This document shows, one piece after another, positions 16,148 to 24,317 of a stretch of 26,707 nucleotides of DNA. Numbering within the stretch: position 1 is the stretch's first letter; each line of letters begins with the position of its first letter. The notes below the pieces were generated by a model. The model did not search any database. It saw only the letters and a program-made list of their open reading frames with translations, and was not told the DNA's origin. This stretch comes from Bacteroidetes bacterium QH_10_64_37 (GTDB lineage: Bacteria > Bacteroidota > Rhodothermia > Rhodothermales > Salinibacteraceae): assembly GCA_003023105.1 (NCBI GenBank), contig PXSZ01000059.1, forward strand, positions 1 to 26,707, in the 5' to 3' direction. The translations under genes and the position numbers were made by a program.

Positions 16148-17116
16148 CTATGCTTCGTCGCGGCGGGGCGCCAGCAGATAGAGGACCGCCATGCGGAGAG
16201 CGACCCCGTTGGTCACCTGACTCAGAATGATCGCGCGCTCGTGGTCGACCACCGCGTCGGCCAGCTCGATGCCCCGGTTCACCGGCCCCGGGTGCATGAT
16301 GAGCAGGTCGGAATGGCGGCGCAGATGATCAGTCGTAATTCCGAACTGGCGGTGGTACTCACGCGTGCTGGGGAAGAGGCCCTCGTCCTGCCGCTCCATC
16401 TGGATGCGAAGGGCCATCGCAATGTCGCAGTCCGCCAGTGCCTCGTCGAGCCGCGTCGTGGTGCGCACGTCCATCGCGTCCTCCATGCCCATCGGCAGCA
16501 TGGTTTCCGGGCCGCAGAGCGTGACGCGGGCCCCGAGCGTGGTGAGCGCCTGCACGTTGGAGCGGGCCACGCGGCTGTGCGTAATGTCGCCAATGATGGA
16601 GACGTTCAGGTCTTCAAACGTGTCGACGTGCGCCCGCATCGTGAGCACGTCGAGCAGCGCCTGCGTGGGATGGGCGTGAGCGCCGTCGCCGGCGTTGATG
16701 ATGACGCTGTCGGTGCACCGGGCCAAAAAGTGCGGAGCGCCAGGCGAGGAGTGCCGAAGAATCACCACGTCCACCTTCATGGCCTCCACGTTGCGGGCCG
16801 TGTCTTTGAGCGTCTCGCCCTTTTTTACAGACGACCCCGACTTCGAGAGGCTCACCGTCTCGGCGGAGAGGCGCCCCGCGGCGAGGCTGAAGGAGAGCTT
16901 CGTCCGCGTGGACGGCTCGAAGAAGAGGCTCGCGACCGAGGTCCCCTGCAGGGTGGGCACCTGCCGGATGGGGCGGTCCAGGACGGCCCGGAATTCCTGG
17001 GCGGTGTTGAGCAGGTGGCGAAGCTCGTCGGCCTCGTAGGTGGAGAGGTCCAGCAGGTGCCGGTGGCGGAGCGTCGCCGGGCGGTCCGGCGCGGCGGGTG
17101 ATTGGGGGTCGGCCAT
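16148..17116 (-). CDS. pyrB: Aspartate carbamoyltransferase catalytic subunit
   Basis: 322 residues catalysing carbamoyl phosphate plus aspartate to N-carbamoylaspartate, the committed step of pyrimidine synthesis. Phosphate-binding [12 protein letters not shown] (65-76), the 80s-loop lysine pair in SGSSVKKGE (93-101), [10 protein letters not shown] (149-158) and HPGPVNRG (275-282) are all present, so the enzyme should be active. No regulatory pyrI is nearby; the upstream pyrR suggests the PyrB-only type found with PyrR. ATG 17116 was chosen since it lies just after the pyrR stop with a 50-bp gap and gives a normal length. Residues of the longer open frame (to 17215) overlap pyrR and are not convincing. 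Confidence 0.96.
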   Translation of the reverse strand: MADPQSPAAPDRPATLRHRHLLDLSTYEADELRHLLNTAQEFRAVLDRPIRQVPTLQGTSVASLFFEPSTRTKLSFSLAAGRLSAETVSLSKSGSSVKKGETLKDTARNVEAMKVDVVILRHSSPGAPHFLARCTDSVIINAGDGAHAHPTQALLDVLTMRAHVDTFEDLNVSIIGDITHSRVARSNVQALTTLGARVTLCGPETMLPMGMEDAMDVRTTTRLDEALADCDIAMALRIQMERQDEGLFPSTREYHRQFGITTDHLRRHSDLLIMHPGPVNRGIELADAVVDHERAIILSQVTNGVALRMAVLYLLAPRRDEA

Positions 17117-17166
17117 TGAAGCAGAACGGGTCGTCGGCTCTGGAAGAACAGCGAGAGGGACGTCGC

Positions 17167-17763
17167 TTACCGGGTGTCGTCGGCGGTGCTGTGAGGGGAG
17201 GTCTGGACGAGCCACACCCCGTCCTCGTCGTCGACTTCCTCCACGCGGACGCGCACCTCTTCGTCGGGGAGGGTGGGCACCTCGCGCCCCACGATGTCGG
17301 TGGCGATGGGCACCTCGCGGTGCCGGCGATCAATGATCGTGAGGAACTGGACGGAGGCGGGACGCCCCATGTCCATCAGGGCGTCGAGGGCCGCGCGACC
17401 GGTGCGCCCCGTGAACACGACATCGTCCACCAGTACGAGGTGGCGGTCCGTCACGTCGAACGGAATGCGCGTGGTTTGAATCTGGGGCTGCTCCAGCCGC
17501 AGGCGCACGTCATCCCGGTACATGGTGACGTCGAGGAGGCCCAGGGGCAGCTCAATGTCGGCCTGCTCGCGGATGCGGCGTTGGAGCCGGCGGGCCAGGT
17601 GCACGCCCCGCGTCTGCATGCCGACCAGCGCGAACGTCTCAGCGGGCGCCTGGACGCTCTCCGGGTCAATCGGCTCGAGAATCTGCTGAGCCATGCGGTC
17701 CAGCGTGCGCCCGAGGTCGCGGGCCGTCATGAGGTGCGCCTTGATGGGGTCGTCGGACGACAT
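17167..17763 (-). CDS. pyrR: PyrR bifunctional regulator / uracil phosphoribosyltransferase
   Basis: 198 residues of the PyrR family. The PRPP-binding motif [18 protein letters not shown] (109-126) is intact. The upstream [16 protein letters not shown] and LDVTMYRDD stretches match PyrR rather than other phosphoribosyltransferases. The C-terminal tail is about 15 residues longer than in Bacillus PyrR and acidic. In Firmicutes PyrR binds pyr mRNA when UMP is high and causes attenuation; it also makes UMP from uracil and PRPP. Here it precedes pyrB, fitting a pyr operon, but no convincing PyrR binding loop was found in the leader, so regulation may differ. ATG 17763 follows a leader ending in CCCCCTAAAGGCTC. 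Confidence 0.94.
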   Translation of the reverse strand: MSSDDPIKAHLMTARDLGRTLDRMAQQILEPIDPESVQAPAETFALVGMQTRGVHLARRLQRRIREQADIELPLGLLDVTMYRDDVRLRLEQPQIQTTRIPFDVTDRHLVLVDDVVFTGRTGRAALDALMDMGRPASVQFLTIIDRRHREVPIATDIVGREVPTLPDEEVRVRVEEVDDEDGVWLVQTSPHSTADDTR

Positions 17764-17793
17764 GAGCCTTTAGGGGGAGGTGTTTTGCGTTGG

Positions 17794-17851
17794 TTGGTTG
17801 TGAGTTGCGAGCGTACGCCTTCCCGATGGCGTTTGGGGCATGTTCTCCCAC
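17794..17851 (-). repeat. Dispersed intergenic repeat, copy B
   Basis: The reverse complement matches copy A at 6227-6290 (about 49 of 58 aligned bases by eye). In this copy ACGCC and GGCGT flank an 8-base spacer (17815-17832) and can form a hairpin. The G-rich flank (17852-17877 on the minus strand) also resembles copy A's flank. It lies in the 264-bp spacer between the divergent pyrR and DUF58 genes, directly in the pyrR leader region. Confidence 0.7.
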
Positions 17852-18027
17852 GCTCCCACGCCCCTATTCTCCTACTCTCTTCCAGCATTTTTCCCGACTC
17901 GGATCCAGGACGATGGGCCTCTCTATTCAGGATCCGATGCAATCGCCCGAATACTGTCCCCAAGGAACTGAACACAGGGCAAACTTTCTAACGAGTCCCG
18001 CTCCGTTCTCCGAATTCCCGCCCGTTC

Positions 18028-18960
18028 ATGGCCGAATCCAACGTTGCCCGTCGCTACCTCGATCCCGTCGTGGTGTCGCAGCTCGAGACTATGGAACTGC
18101 GGGCCCGCCTCATCGTCGAGGGCTTCATCACCGGCCTGCACCGGAGTCCCTACCACGGCTTCTCGGTCGAGTTTGCCGAGCACCGGCCCTACAATCCCGG
18201 CGACGAGCTCCGCCACGTCGACTGGAAGGTGTACGCCAAGACGGACCGCTACTACATCAAGCAGTACGAGGAGGAGACGAACCTCCGGCACTACGTCGTC
18301 CTCGACACCTCCGCGTCGATGCGCTACCAGGGAGAGGGGCCGGTCTCAAAGCTCGACTACGGGTCCTACCTCGCTGCAGGCCTCCACAACCTCATGCTCA
18401 AGCAACGGGATGCGACGGGCCTCATCGGGTTCGACGAGTCGGTCCACACGTTTCGCCCCCCGAAGGCCACCCAGGGCTACCTGCGGCAGCTGCTGGTCAC
18501 CCTCGAACAGATTCACGAGCAGGACGCCGAGCAGGAGCGGACGAGCGCCGCCGCCGCGCTCGACGAGGTGGCCCAGCGGGTCGAGCGCCGGTCCCTCATC
18601 GTCGTCATCACGGATCTGTTCGAAAACATCGCGGCCCACGACGACCTCCTGCGGGCCCTGCGCCACCTCCGGCACCGCGGGCACGAGGTGATCGTCTTTC
18701 ACATCCTGGAGGGACAGACCGAGCGCCAGTTCCGTTTCCCGGACCGGCCCATGCTGTTTCGGGACGTGGAGACGGGGGAGGAAGTCTCCCTCCAGCCCGC
18801 CCAGCTACGCGACCACTACACGGAGGCCGTCGAGCACTTCACCGACACGTTCCGGCACAGCTGCCTCGAGAATGACATCCACTTTGCGGAGCTCGACACG
18901 AACGAGCCCTACGACACGGCCCTGATGGCGTACCTCAACAAGCGGTCCCGCCTCGCGTGA
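18028..18960 (+). CDS. DUF58 domain protein with vWA-like MIDAS motif
   Basis: 310 residues. The DUF58 hallmark is plain: GFSVEFAEHRPYNPGDEL (44-61) then RHVDWKVYAKTDRYYIKQYE (62-81). It is followed by a von Willebrand A-like domain with MIDAS sequence DTSAS (93-97) in VVLDTSASMRY, and ITDLFENI further on. There are no membrane segments, so it is the short cytoplasmic form. Family members are usually encoded with MoxR AAA+ ATPases and membrane vWA proteins and are thought to help metal insertion or complex maturation. No moxR gene is next to it here; it stands alone between divergent pyrR and a convergent membrane-protein gene. The start is ATG 18028 after a C/T-rich leader. Confidence 0.9.
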   Translation: MAESNVARRYLDPVVVSQLETMELRARLIVEGFITGLHRSPYHGFSVEFAEHRPYNPGDELRHVDWKVYAKTDRYYIKQYEEETNLRHYVVLDTSASMRYQGEGPVSKLDYGSYLAAGLHNLMLKQRDATGLIGFDESVHTFRPPKATQGYLRQLLVTLEQIHEQDAEQERTSAAAALDEVAQRVERRSLIVVITDLFENIAAHDDLLRALRHLRHRGHEVIVFHILEGQTERQFRFPDRPMLFRDVETGEEVSLQPAQLRDHYTEAVEHFTDTFRHSCLENDIHFAELDTNEPYDTALMAYLNKRSRLA

Positions 18961-18962
18961 CT

Positions 18963-18976
18963 GGGCCAGTCGGCCC
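18963..18976. terminator. Short hairpin between convergent stops
   Basis: GGGCC (18963-18967), loop AGTC, GGCCC (18972-18976). It sits in the 15-bp space between the DUF58 stop and the convergent minus-strand stop and overlaps the latter by one base. Without a T-run it is only a possible bidirectional terminator. Confidence 0.35.
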
Positions 18977-19668
18977 TACGCCTGAGTCCGTGCCATCGGC
19001 GCCAGCGACGAAGAGCAGGCGGACTCCAGATGATCGACCAGGGCGGTCTGGGCCTCCGGATCCGACAGGGCGACAATCACGGGGCCGTCCCCGGTCCGCA
19101 GGAGAATCACCTCATCCGGAAGCGCGCTCACGAAGATTTGCGTGGCGGCGTAGCGGCGGTAGTGGCGGTGGTAGCGCCGGGCCGAGATGCAGTCGATCTC
19201 GTCGATGGACGCGTAGGGAAGCGTGCAGGACTGGTTGCCCTGCGTGAGCACTACCGCCTCCGGACGGCACCGCACGCGCACCGCTGGTCGAGCCCCCACG
19301 AGGCCGATCCCAATCAGCGCCAGGACCGACGCGACCTGCCCGCCCCAAAACAGCGCCTGCCACGATGGGTTGGCGGTGAGGACGGGCTTCAGGAGCGCCC
19401 AGCCCAGGTAGTGGCTCATCAGCAAGACGAGAGTGAGGCTCGTGAAGGCCACGACGAAAAGCGCCTCGCCCCGAAGACGGTCGTCCACCCGGGCCCGCAC
19501 CGCCCGGCCGAGCAACGAGTGACTGGGATGATACGAACGGGGAGACTTGAAGGTGCGCGTCACGGAAGCGACGGCGAGCTGCGGAGAGAAGCGAGCGACT
19601 GCGGATGCGACCGACGGACGGCCGCTCCTGCGGGGAGGGTTCGAGCGTGCCTTTTGCTTAACCGTCAA
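18976..19668 (-). CDS. Membrane protein with PH-like C-terminal domain, function unknown
   Basis: Up to 230 residues. Two membrane helices are seen (about 69-92, ALFVVAFTSLTLVLLMSHYL, and about 104-124, FWGGQVASVLALIGIGL). They are followed by a soluble domain whose pattern resembles bacterial PH-like domains: RVRCRPEAVVLTQGNQ, LPYASIDEIDCIS, and DPEAQTALVDHLES. I recognise no close family and infer no function beyond membrane association. The start is unclear: TTG 19668 gives 230 residues with a basic, low-complexity N-terminus, and GTG 19563 gives about 195 residues and may be the better choice. It follows the AI-2E transporter gene on the same strand by 57 bp (or 162 bp with the shorter start). 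Confidence 0.6.
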   Translation of the reverse strand: MTVKQKARSNPPRRSGRPSVASAVARFSPQLAVASVTRTFKSPRSYHPSHSLLGRAVRARVDDRLRGEALFVVAFTSLTLVLLMSHYLGWALLKPVLTANPSWQALFWGGQVASVLALIGIGLVGARPAVRVRCRPEAVVLTQGNQSCTLPYASIDEIDCISARRYHRHYRRYAATQIFVSALPDEVILLRTGDGPVIVALSDPEAQTALVDHLESACSSSLAPMARTQA

Positions 19669-19725
19669 CTTTTCTCTACGGAACGCGAACGTGCAGGTTG
19701 CCCGCAGGTCGAGTCCATCGGTGTT

Positions 19726-21054
19726 TCAGGACGTGACATAGTCGCTAAGATCGAGCGTGAGCTCTTCCCGATACGCCCGATAGATCGTTATCAGGATTGC
19801 GGTGACGGGCACGGCGATCAGAAGCCCAAGAATCCCAAAAAGCGTTCCGAACATCAGCAGTGAGAACAGGACGAGGAGAGGATGAATGCCGACTTGATAG
19901 CTGAGGATGTTGGGGGTCAGCACGCTTTGTTCGAGCAGCGCTTCGCCCAACAGAACCGCGATGACGATGGCGGCTTTTGTCCAGGTCCCAAGGATGAGGG
20001 CCACCAGGGTGCCGATGACCATAGTGATGATGGCGCCGATCTGGGGAACGAGGTTCAACAGGCCGGCCAGCAGGCCGATGAGGAGCCAGAACGGAATGTC
20101 GAACAAGAACAAGAGCACTGACACGTTGAACGCCGCAATGGTGCTGATCAGGAGCTGGCCTCGAAAATATCGTCCCACAATGCTCCCGGCCTCCACGAGG
20201 TAGTCCCGTTGCCCCCCCGCCGTTGGGAAGAGGTTGACCAGGGCCGTCTGGACCGCTGGATAGTCCCGCAACGTGTAGAAGAAGATGACAGGCATGAGGG
20301 CGACGAGAGTGAGAATGCCCAGGAGCGACCCGAAGGAGGACGCAAGCTCTTGGATGACGTCGGGAAGCCGGGCAGCTTGTTCTTTGACCAGCCCCTGAAT
20401 CTGGTCGATGACCTCCTGCTTTCGGAGCAGGTCGCCCTCCTGGAGGGTGTCCAGCACCGTCGAGGCCTCCAGCCAGGCACGCAGGCTCTGCATCGTTCCC
20501 AGGATGCGGTCGGAAAGGGCCTGCGCCTGGTTGGCAATGTTTGGGATGAGGATGAGGGCGAACAGCGCAATGAGTCCGGCCACGAGGCCGGTGACGAGGA
20601 GAGCGGGGAGCCATCGAGGCACCCGGTAGCGATGCTCCAGGCGCTCGACGAGCGGGTTCAACAGGTAGGCCAGCAGATAGACGATGCCGAACGGGATGAG
20701 GACGCGGCTGACCTTGCTCATCGTCCACAGCAGCAGCAACAGGCCGCCGGAGAGCAGGAGGGCCCGAGCGCTCTTGTACTGCCGCACGGGCCACAACAGA
20801 ACGATCCCGGCCAACCCGACCAGGGGCGGCGTCAGGAAGCCCTCCCCCTGAGACGGCGTGTGCATCTCGTACAGCATTACGAGGAAGAGCACGACGCCCC
20901 CCGCAATGAGCACCATTTCGAGGGCCGTGCCCCGCAGTTCCTTCAAGCGAGACGCCGCCGAGGCAGGGGACTCCGGGGCAGACTTGTCTTCTTGAGAAAC
21001 CGACTCTGAAGACTCGGACGGCGGAGACGGGGAAGAAGAGACGTCGGAGGACAT
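19726..21054 (-). CDS. AI-2E family transporter / PerM-like permease
   Basis: 442 residues. An acidic, serine-rich cytoplasmic N-terminus (about 40 residues) is followed by about eight membrane helices in the AI-2E_transport pattern. Helices at about 45-65 and 75-90 are followed by VLIPFGIVYLLAYLLNPLVERLE. The central amphipathic region runs from about 170 to 240. The C-terminal half contains PFWLLIGLLAGLLNLVPQIGAIITM and FGILGLLIAVPVTAI, which are typical of the family. Members are named after AI-2 export by YdgG/TqsA, but others act as Na+(Li+)/H+ antiporters, which would suit a salt-loving host; no choice can be made from sequence. ATG 21054 was chosen over in-frame TTG 21072. A decayed transporter gene lies just upstream on the other strand. 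Confidence 0.9.
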   Translation of the reverse strand: MSSDVSSSPSPPSESSESVSQEDKSAPESPASAASRLKELRGTALEMVLIAGGVVLFLVMLYEMHTPSQGEGFLTPPLVGLAGIVLLWPVRQYKSARALLLSGGLLLLLWTMSKVSRVLIPFGIVYLLAYLLNPLVERLEHRYRVPRWLPALLVTGLVAGLIALFALILIPNIANQAQALSDRILGTMQSLRAWLEASTVLDTLQEGDLLRKQEVIDQIQGLVKEQAARLPDVIQELASSFGSLLGILTLVALMPVIFFYTLRDYPAVQTALVNLFPTAGGQRDYLVEAGSIVGRYFRGQLLISTIAAFNVSVLLFLFDIPFWLLIGLLAGLLNLVPQIGAIITMVIGTLVALILGTWTKAAIVIAVLLGEALLEQSVLTPNILSYQVGIHPLLVLFSLLMFGTLFGILGLLIAVPVTAILITIYRAYREELTLDLSDYVTS

Positions 21055-21119
21055 GGAAGTGCAGGAGACCAAGTTGAGATGTGGGTCTGCTGCCGAACTG
21101 CTGCCGATGTGATGAGTTC

Positions 21120-21579
21120 AGGGGGCTGACCGACGGAATCTAGGGGTTTGCGAGCCCGGTCACCATCATAGTCCTCGCCACGTTTGTCCTCAGTGAGGGC
21201 GTTCGACGCACGGGCGTGCTTCGGTGGGGGGCATCGCGTGGAGTGGGGAAAAGGCAGCTTCTACAAACAATACGGGGCGCTCGCGGGCTTCTCGGCTACC
21301 ACGGCGGGCGTGCCCAAAAACATCCCCGTCGTGGCCATGATGATTCCGATGGCTGTGGAGGCGGCGCAGATCACGGGTGCCGAGCCATTTTCATTTGTCC
21401 TCGCCGTCACGTTTGCTGCGAGCGGAGCTCTACTCACGCCGATCGGCTACCAGACCGACCTGATGGTCTACGGCCCGGGCGACTACCGCTTTACCAATTT
21501 CTTGTGGATGGGGACGCCCCTGCAGGTGCTTCTCGCTCTCGTGACCTGCGGGGGAATCTGGATGATTTGGGGCGTTTAG
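21120..21579 (+). pseudogene. Remnant of an SLC13/DASS-type anion:sodium symporter gene
   Basis: Two separated pieces of an SLC13-type permease remain. Piece one, frame starting at 21120, reads FRGLTDGI-stop-GFASPVTIIVLATFVLSEG, matching the early helix of family members (GFxNPAxxTxxxLFxLS), with a TAG at 21141-21143 inside it. Piece two, in another frame, reads from about 21268 to the stop at 21579: VAMMIPMAVEAA, then the hallmark LLTPIGYQTDLMVYGPGDYRF and a final helix. The family is normally 400-600 residues, so several hundred residues between the pieces are gone. Nonsense codon, frame change and internal deletion together make this a pseudogene. The 131-codon C-terminal frame starting near 21184 could still be annotated as a gene but is not a working transporter. 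Confidence 0.8.
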
Positions 21580-21589
21580 CGTTGGCGGG

Positions 21590-21616
21590 CGCGTCGAGGG
21601 TAGAGCGACGGACGCG
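21590..21616. terminator. Weak hairpin between SLC13 remnant and E2 gene
   Basis: CGCGTC (21590-21595) and GACGCG (21611-21616) can pair; alternatively CGTCG pairs with CGACG within it. It lies between two convergent stops (21579 and 21620). There is no T-run, so a terminator role is tentative. Confidence 0.3.
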
Positions 21617-21619
21617 AGG

Positions 21620-23410
21620 TTAAAACAGATCGTCGTCTTCGGAGAAGGATTCGAGCTCGGCGACGACGCGCTGGAGGAAGCTTGCGCCCATGGCCCCGTC
21701 GATAATCCGGTGGTCGTAGCTGAGGGAGAGGTACATCATGTGCCGCACCGAGATGGCATCGCCGAGGGCATCGTCCTCCACGACGACAGGTCGCTTCTGG
21801 ATGGCGCCGGTGGCCAGGATGCCCACCTGCGGCTGGTTGATGACGGGCGTGCCCATCAGCGAGCCGAGCGAACCGATGTTGGTGACGGTGAAGGTGCCGC
21901 CCTGCAGATCGTCGGGCTGGAGCTCCTTGCTGCGGGCGCGTTCCGCCATGTTGGCGGCCTTGCGGGCGAGGCCCACGACGTTGTAGTCGCCGGCGTTGCG
22001 GATGACGGGGGCGAGCAGGCCCTTGTTGCCGATGGCCACGGCGATGCCGACGTGGTAGTCCTTCTTCAGGATGATCTTGTCGCCCTCCACGCTGGCGTTG
22101 AGGATGGGGTGCTCCCGAAGCGCCTCCACGGCGGCCTTTGCGAAGAAGGGCGTGTAGGTGAGCTTCACGCCCTCGCGCTCCAGGAAGGCCTCTTTGTTCG
22201 TCTCGCGGAGCCGGACGAGGCCCGTCACGTCGGCTTCGGCGAAGGAGGTAACGTGGGCGGACGTGGCCTTCGACCGCACCATGTGCTCGGCGGTCATCTT
22301 GCGCATCCGGTCCATGGGCTGAACCTCGATGCGGTCGCCGTACTGCTGGCGAAGCTCCTCCTCGCTCGGGCCTTCTTCGACCGTGTAGCCTCCGCGCACG
22401 GGCTGGTCCTGAGCGGGGGGGCTGGGGCGCGGTGGGCGCTCGGGGGCCGTGGCGGGCGCCGCTTCGCGCTCCTCAAGGTAGCCGAGCACGTCTTCCTTCG
22501 TCACGCGGCCGCCCCGCCCGGAGCCTTCCAGCGACTCCAGCTCGCTCATGTGGAGGCCCTCTTCCCGGGCAATCGACCGGACGAGCGGCGAGTAGAAGCG
22601 GCCGTCGTCCCCGCGACGCTTGATCGTCTCTTCCGGGGAGCGCTCCGGCGCCTCCGTCTCGGGCATGGCGCCGTCGCCCGAGGGAGGCGTGGAGGGAAGG
22701 TCCGTCTCTTCCGATTCGGTGTCGACCTCGGCCTCCTCCTCGGAGGTCTCCGGCACGGGCGCCTCCACAGTCTCGGCCTCCACCTCGGAGGCCAGAAGGG
22801 CGATCACGGTGCCGACCTCGACGGTCTCGCCTTCCTCCACGCGCTTCTCCGTGAGCACGCCCTCAGCAGGAGAAGGCACTTCAGTGTCCACCTTGTCGGT
22901 GCCGATCTCAAGGAGCGTCTCGTCGACCGCTACCTCGTCGCCAATGTCTTTGTACCAGGCGATGACGGTCCCTTCGGTGATGCTCTCGCCCATCTTGGGC
23001 ATCACCACTTCGACCTCTTCTCCCGACGGCTCGGGGGCGGCGGGCTCGGCCGATTCCGGCTCCGGTTCCTCCTCGGTCTCTGTCTCGGCGGCTGCGGGCT
23101 CGGACGCGGCCTCCTCGTCTTCTTCGTCGGGCGGCTCGTCGGACGGCTCCCCGACCTCCGCTTCCTCGGCTTCCGTCTCCACGCGAGCGATGATGGTGCC
23201 CACCTCCACCGTGTCGCCCTCCGCCACGAGCGTTTCCGTCAGCACACCGCCCTTCGGCGAGGGCACCTCGGTGTCCACCTTGTCGGTGCCGATTTCGAGC
23301 AGGATCTCGTCCTGCTCCACCCGGTCGCCGGGCTGCTTGTGCCACTCGATTACCGTGCCTTCCGTGATGCTTTCGCCCATCTTGGGCATTTCAACGTCTA
23401 CCTCAGCCAT
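21620..23410 (-). CDS. Dihydrolipoamide acyltransferase (E2) of a 2-oxoacid dehydrogenase complex, two lipoyl domains
   Basis: 596 residues. Two near-copy lipoyl domains (about 3-79 and 133-208) each carry the lipoylated lysine in GTDKVDTE (K44 and K173). Glu/Pro/Ala-rich, strongly acidic linkers follow. A peripheral-subunit-binding domain (about 272-313, YSPLVRSIAREEGL to GRVTKEDVL) leads to the catalytic domain with SLSYDHRIIDG (H567, D571). The chain carries acyl groups from E1 to CoA and forms the complex core. MPKMGESITEGT favours the 2-oxoglutarate or branched-chain subgroup over pyruvate dehydrogenase, but the substrate cannot be fixed. No E1 or E3 gene is adjacent. Acidic linkers are common to E2 proteins and also suit a halophile. 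ATG 23410 has no Shine-Dalgarno. Confidence 0.93.
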   Translation of the reverse strand: MAEVDVEMPKMGESITEGTVIEWHKQPGDRVEQDEILLEIGTDKVDTEVPSPKGGVLTETLVAEGDTVEVGTIIARVETEAEEAEVGEPSDEPPDEEDEEAASEPAAAETETEEEPEPESAEPAAPEPSGEEVEVVMPKMGESITEGTVIAWYKDIGDEVAVDETLLEIGTDKVDTEVPSPAEGVLTEKRVEEGETVEVGTVIALLASEVEAETVEAPVPETSEEEAEVDTESEETDLPSTPPSGDGAMPETEAPERSPEETIKRRGDDGRFYSPLVRSIAREEGLHMSELESLEGSGRGGRVTKEDVLGYLEEREAAPATAPERPPRPSPPAQDQPVRGGYTVEEGPSEEELRQQYGDRIEVQPMDRMRKMTAEHMVRSKATSAHVTSFAEADVTGLVRLRETNKEAFLEREGVKLTYTPFFAKAAVEALREHPILNASVEGDKIILKKDYHVGIAVAIGNKGLLAPVIRNAGDYNVVGLARKAANMAERARSKELQPDDLQGGTFTVTNIGSLGSLMGTPVINQPQVGILATGAIQKRPVVVEDDALGDAISVRHMMYLSLSYDHRIIDGAMGASFLQRVVAELESFSEDDDLF

Positions 23411-23476
23411 AACTCAGTCCGTTCGTTCAGCGTCCGTGGGAAGTGCGTGTCTATCGAAATCGTTTGTTGGAGCCTG

Positions 23477-23806
23477 CTACTCAGAGCGGTCGCCGCCCCG
23501 TCGCTTCGAGGTCACGTAGGCCCGAAGCACGTCGTTGATGCGGCTCTGATAGCCGGGGCCGCCCTGCTTAAAGTGCTCGACGATGTCTTCGTCGACACGG
23601 ATCGTAATCCGCTTCTTCTCCGAGGACGGGACCACGAGTTTCGCCTTCTCGAACCATTCCTCGTCCAAAAGGACCGCGTCGGGGTCCTCCCGGACGTCCT
23701 GTTCGATTTCCTCGTCCGTCTTTTCGCGGAGGGTCTTCCAGTCGGTGTGGCCCTCCAACTCTTTCAACTCTTCAGCCGAATAGGATCTCATACGCTCGTC
23801 GCTCAT
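23477..23806 (-). CDS. brnA: BrnA-type ribbon-helix-helix antitoxin (DUF4415)
   Basis: 109 residues from ATG 23806. The C-terminal part (63-98) is a typical BrnA/DUF4415 DNA-binding domain: EKKRITIRVDEDIVEHFK, then GPGYQSRINDVLRAYV. The N-terminal acidic helices (AEELKELEGHTDWKTLREKTD) match the toxin-binding part of the family. BrnA neutralises the RelE-like RNase BrnT and represses the operon. It overlaps the 3' end of the upstream brnT frame by 35 bp, the usual brnT-brnA order. A second in-frame ATG at 23791 is possible; the longer start was chosen because AGGA lies just upstream. Because the toxin frame appears broken, the antitoxin may now be an orphan. Confidence 0.87.
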   Translation of the reverse strand: MSDERMRSYSAEELKELEGHTDWKTLREKTDEEIEQDVREDPDAVLLDEEWFEKAKLVVPSSEKKRITIRVDEDIVEHFKQGGPGYQSRINDVLRAYVTSKRRGGDRSE

Positions 23807-24068
23807 GTTCCTGGGCTCGTCTTGCTGAGATAATTCGGTAGCTTCCGTCTCTTTGCGTGTAGACGACGGCGACGAGCGGCCCGGACCACTCCCCGGGCCG
23901 CCGATCCAAGGGGCGTAGTTTCCCAACTGCCACGTATCGCTTCTCTTCTGTTTTCGGAGATAGGTATGTCAAGTGGGGGGTCTCGAAGACCGAGACGAGG
24001 TCCCGAAAGTCGACGCCATGCTTCTTGATATTGATCTTCCGCTTCTCCTCGTCCCACTCAAACTACAT
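23772..24068 (-). pseudogene. brnT: BrnT-type toxin gene with a stop at codon 2
   Basis: From ATG 24068-24066 the minus strand reads M-stop-FEWDEEKRKINIKKHGV..., then continues without interruption to the stop at 23772. The FEWDEEK start, KHGVDF segment, and C-terminal YRIISARRAQEHERRAYE are the standard BrnT (RelE-like ribonuclease) pattern, and BrnA overlaps its end. Only the second codon, TAG (24065-24063), prevents translation; usual family members have Lys, Glu or Gln-type residues there, all one base from TAG. No ATG, GTG or TTG restores the first 32 residues: the next in-frame start is TTG 23972, which would give a 66-residue protein lacking the N-terminal third. I therefore call the toxin inactivated, unless the base is a sequencing error or an unusual start codon is used. 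Confidence 0.72.
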
Positions 24069-24092
24069 TCTGAGTTGCCTCTGGGCAGGAAG

Positions 24093-24119
24093 AGCGGTGA
24101 GAACCGTGTTCGGACCGCT
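24093..24119. promoter_or_regulatory. Inverted repeat upstream of brnT, possible BrnA operator
   Basis: AGCGGT (24093-24098) and ACCGCT (24114-24119) form an interrupted palindrome 25 bp upstream of the brnT ATG, with a nested CGGT/ACCG pair (24095-24106). BrnA proteins are known to bind palindromes in their own promoter, so this is a plausible but unproven operator. No promoter boxes were recognised with confidence. Confidence 0.25.
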
Positions 24120-24228
24120 GGCAGTCGGAGCCGATCTCCCGTGGAGGTGCGTACTACCGTGCATACGGGGAGGGAGTTTCGGGGCCGCTCCCCGGACGGG
24201 TTGAAGAGAGTCCGACCGGTCAGATCTA

Positions 24229-24274
24229 TAAAAAGCGGGACAGCAGGCCGGGCGGACCCGGGCTCCTGTCCCGC
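24229..24274 (-). terminator. Rho-independent terminator downstream of membrane pyrophosphatase gene
   Basis: On the minus strand GCGGGACAG (24274-24266) pairs with CTGTCCCGC (24243-24235). An inner arm of AGCCCGGG with CCCGGCCT adds more pairs, and TTTTTATAG follows at once (24234-24226). This is a textbook GC hairpin plus T-run. It lies about 80 bp past the hppA stop and also separates that gene from the brnTA pair, which starts downstream on the same strand. Confidence 0.8.
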
Positions 24275-24317
24275 GGGGGAGGATGCGGTGCGGGGCCATT
24301 CTATCTACCATCCCCGC

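Noticed and set aside
17919..17927. Possible PyrR binding loop (AGAGAGGCC on the minus strand)
   Set aside because: Only the 3' half of the consensus fits; the ARUCC half is absent and no stem or terminator follows.
21710..23833. A 707-codon plus-strand open frame
   Set aside because: It is antisense to the E2 and brnA genes. The E2 frame has full domain structure, while the antisense product is His/Arg/Leu-rich with no recognisable motif, as expected from high-GC codon bias.
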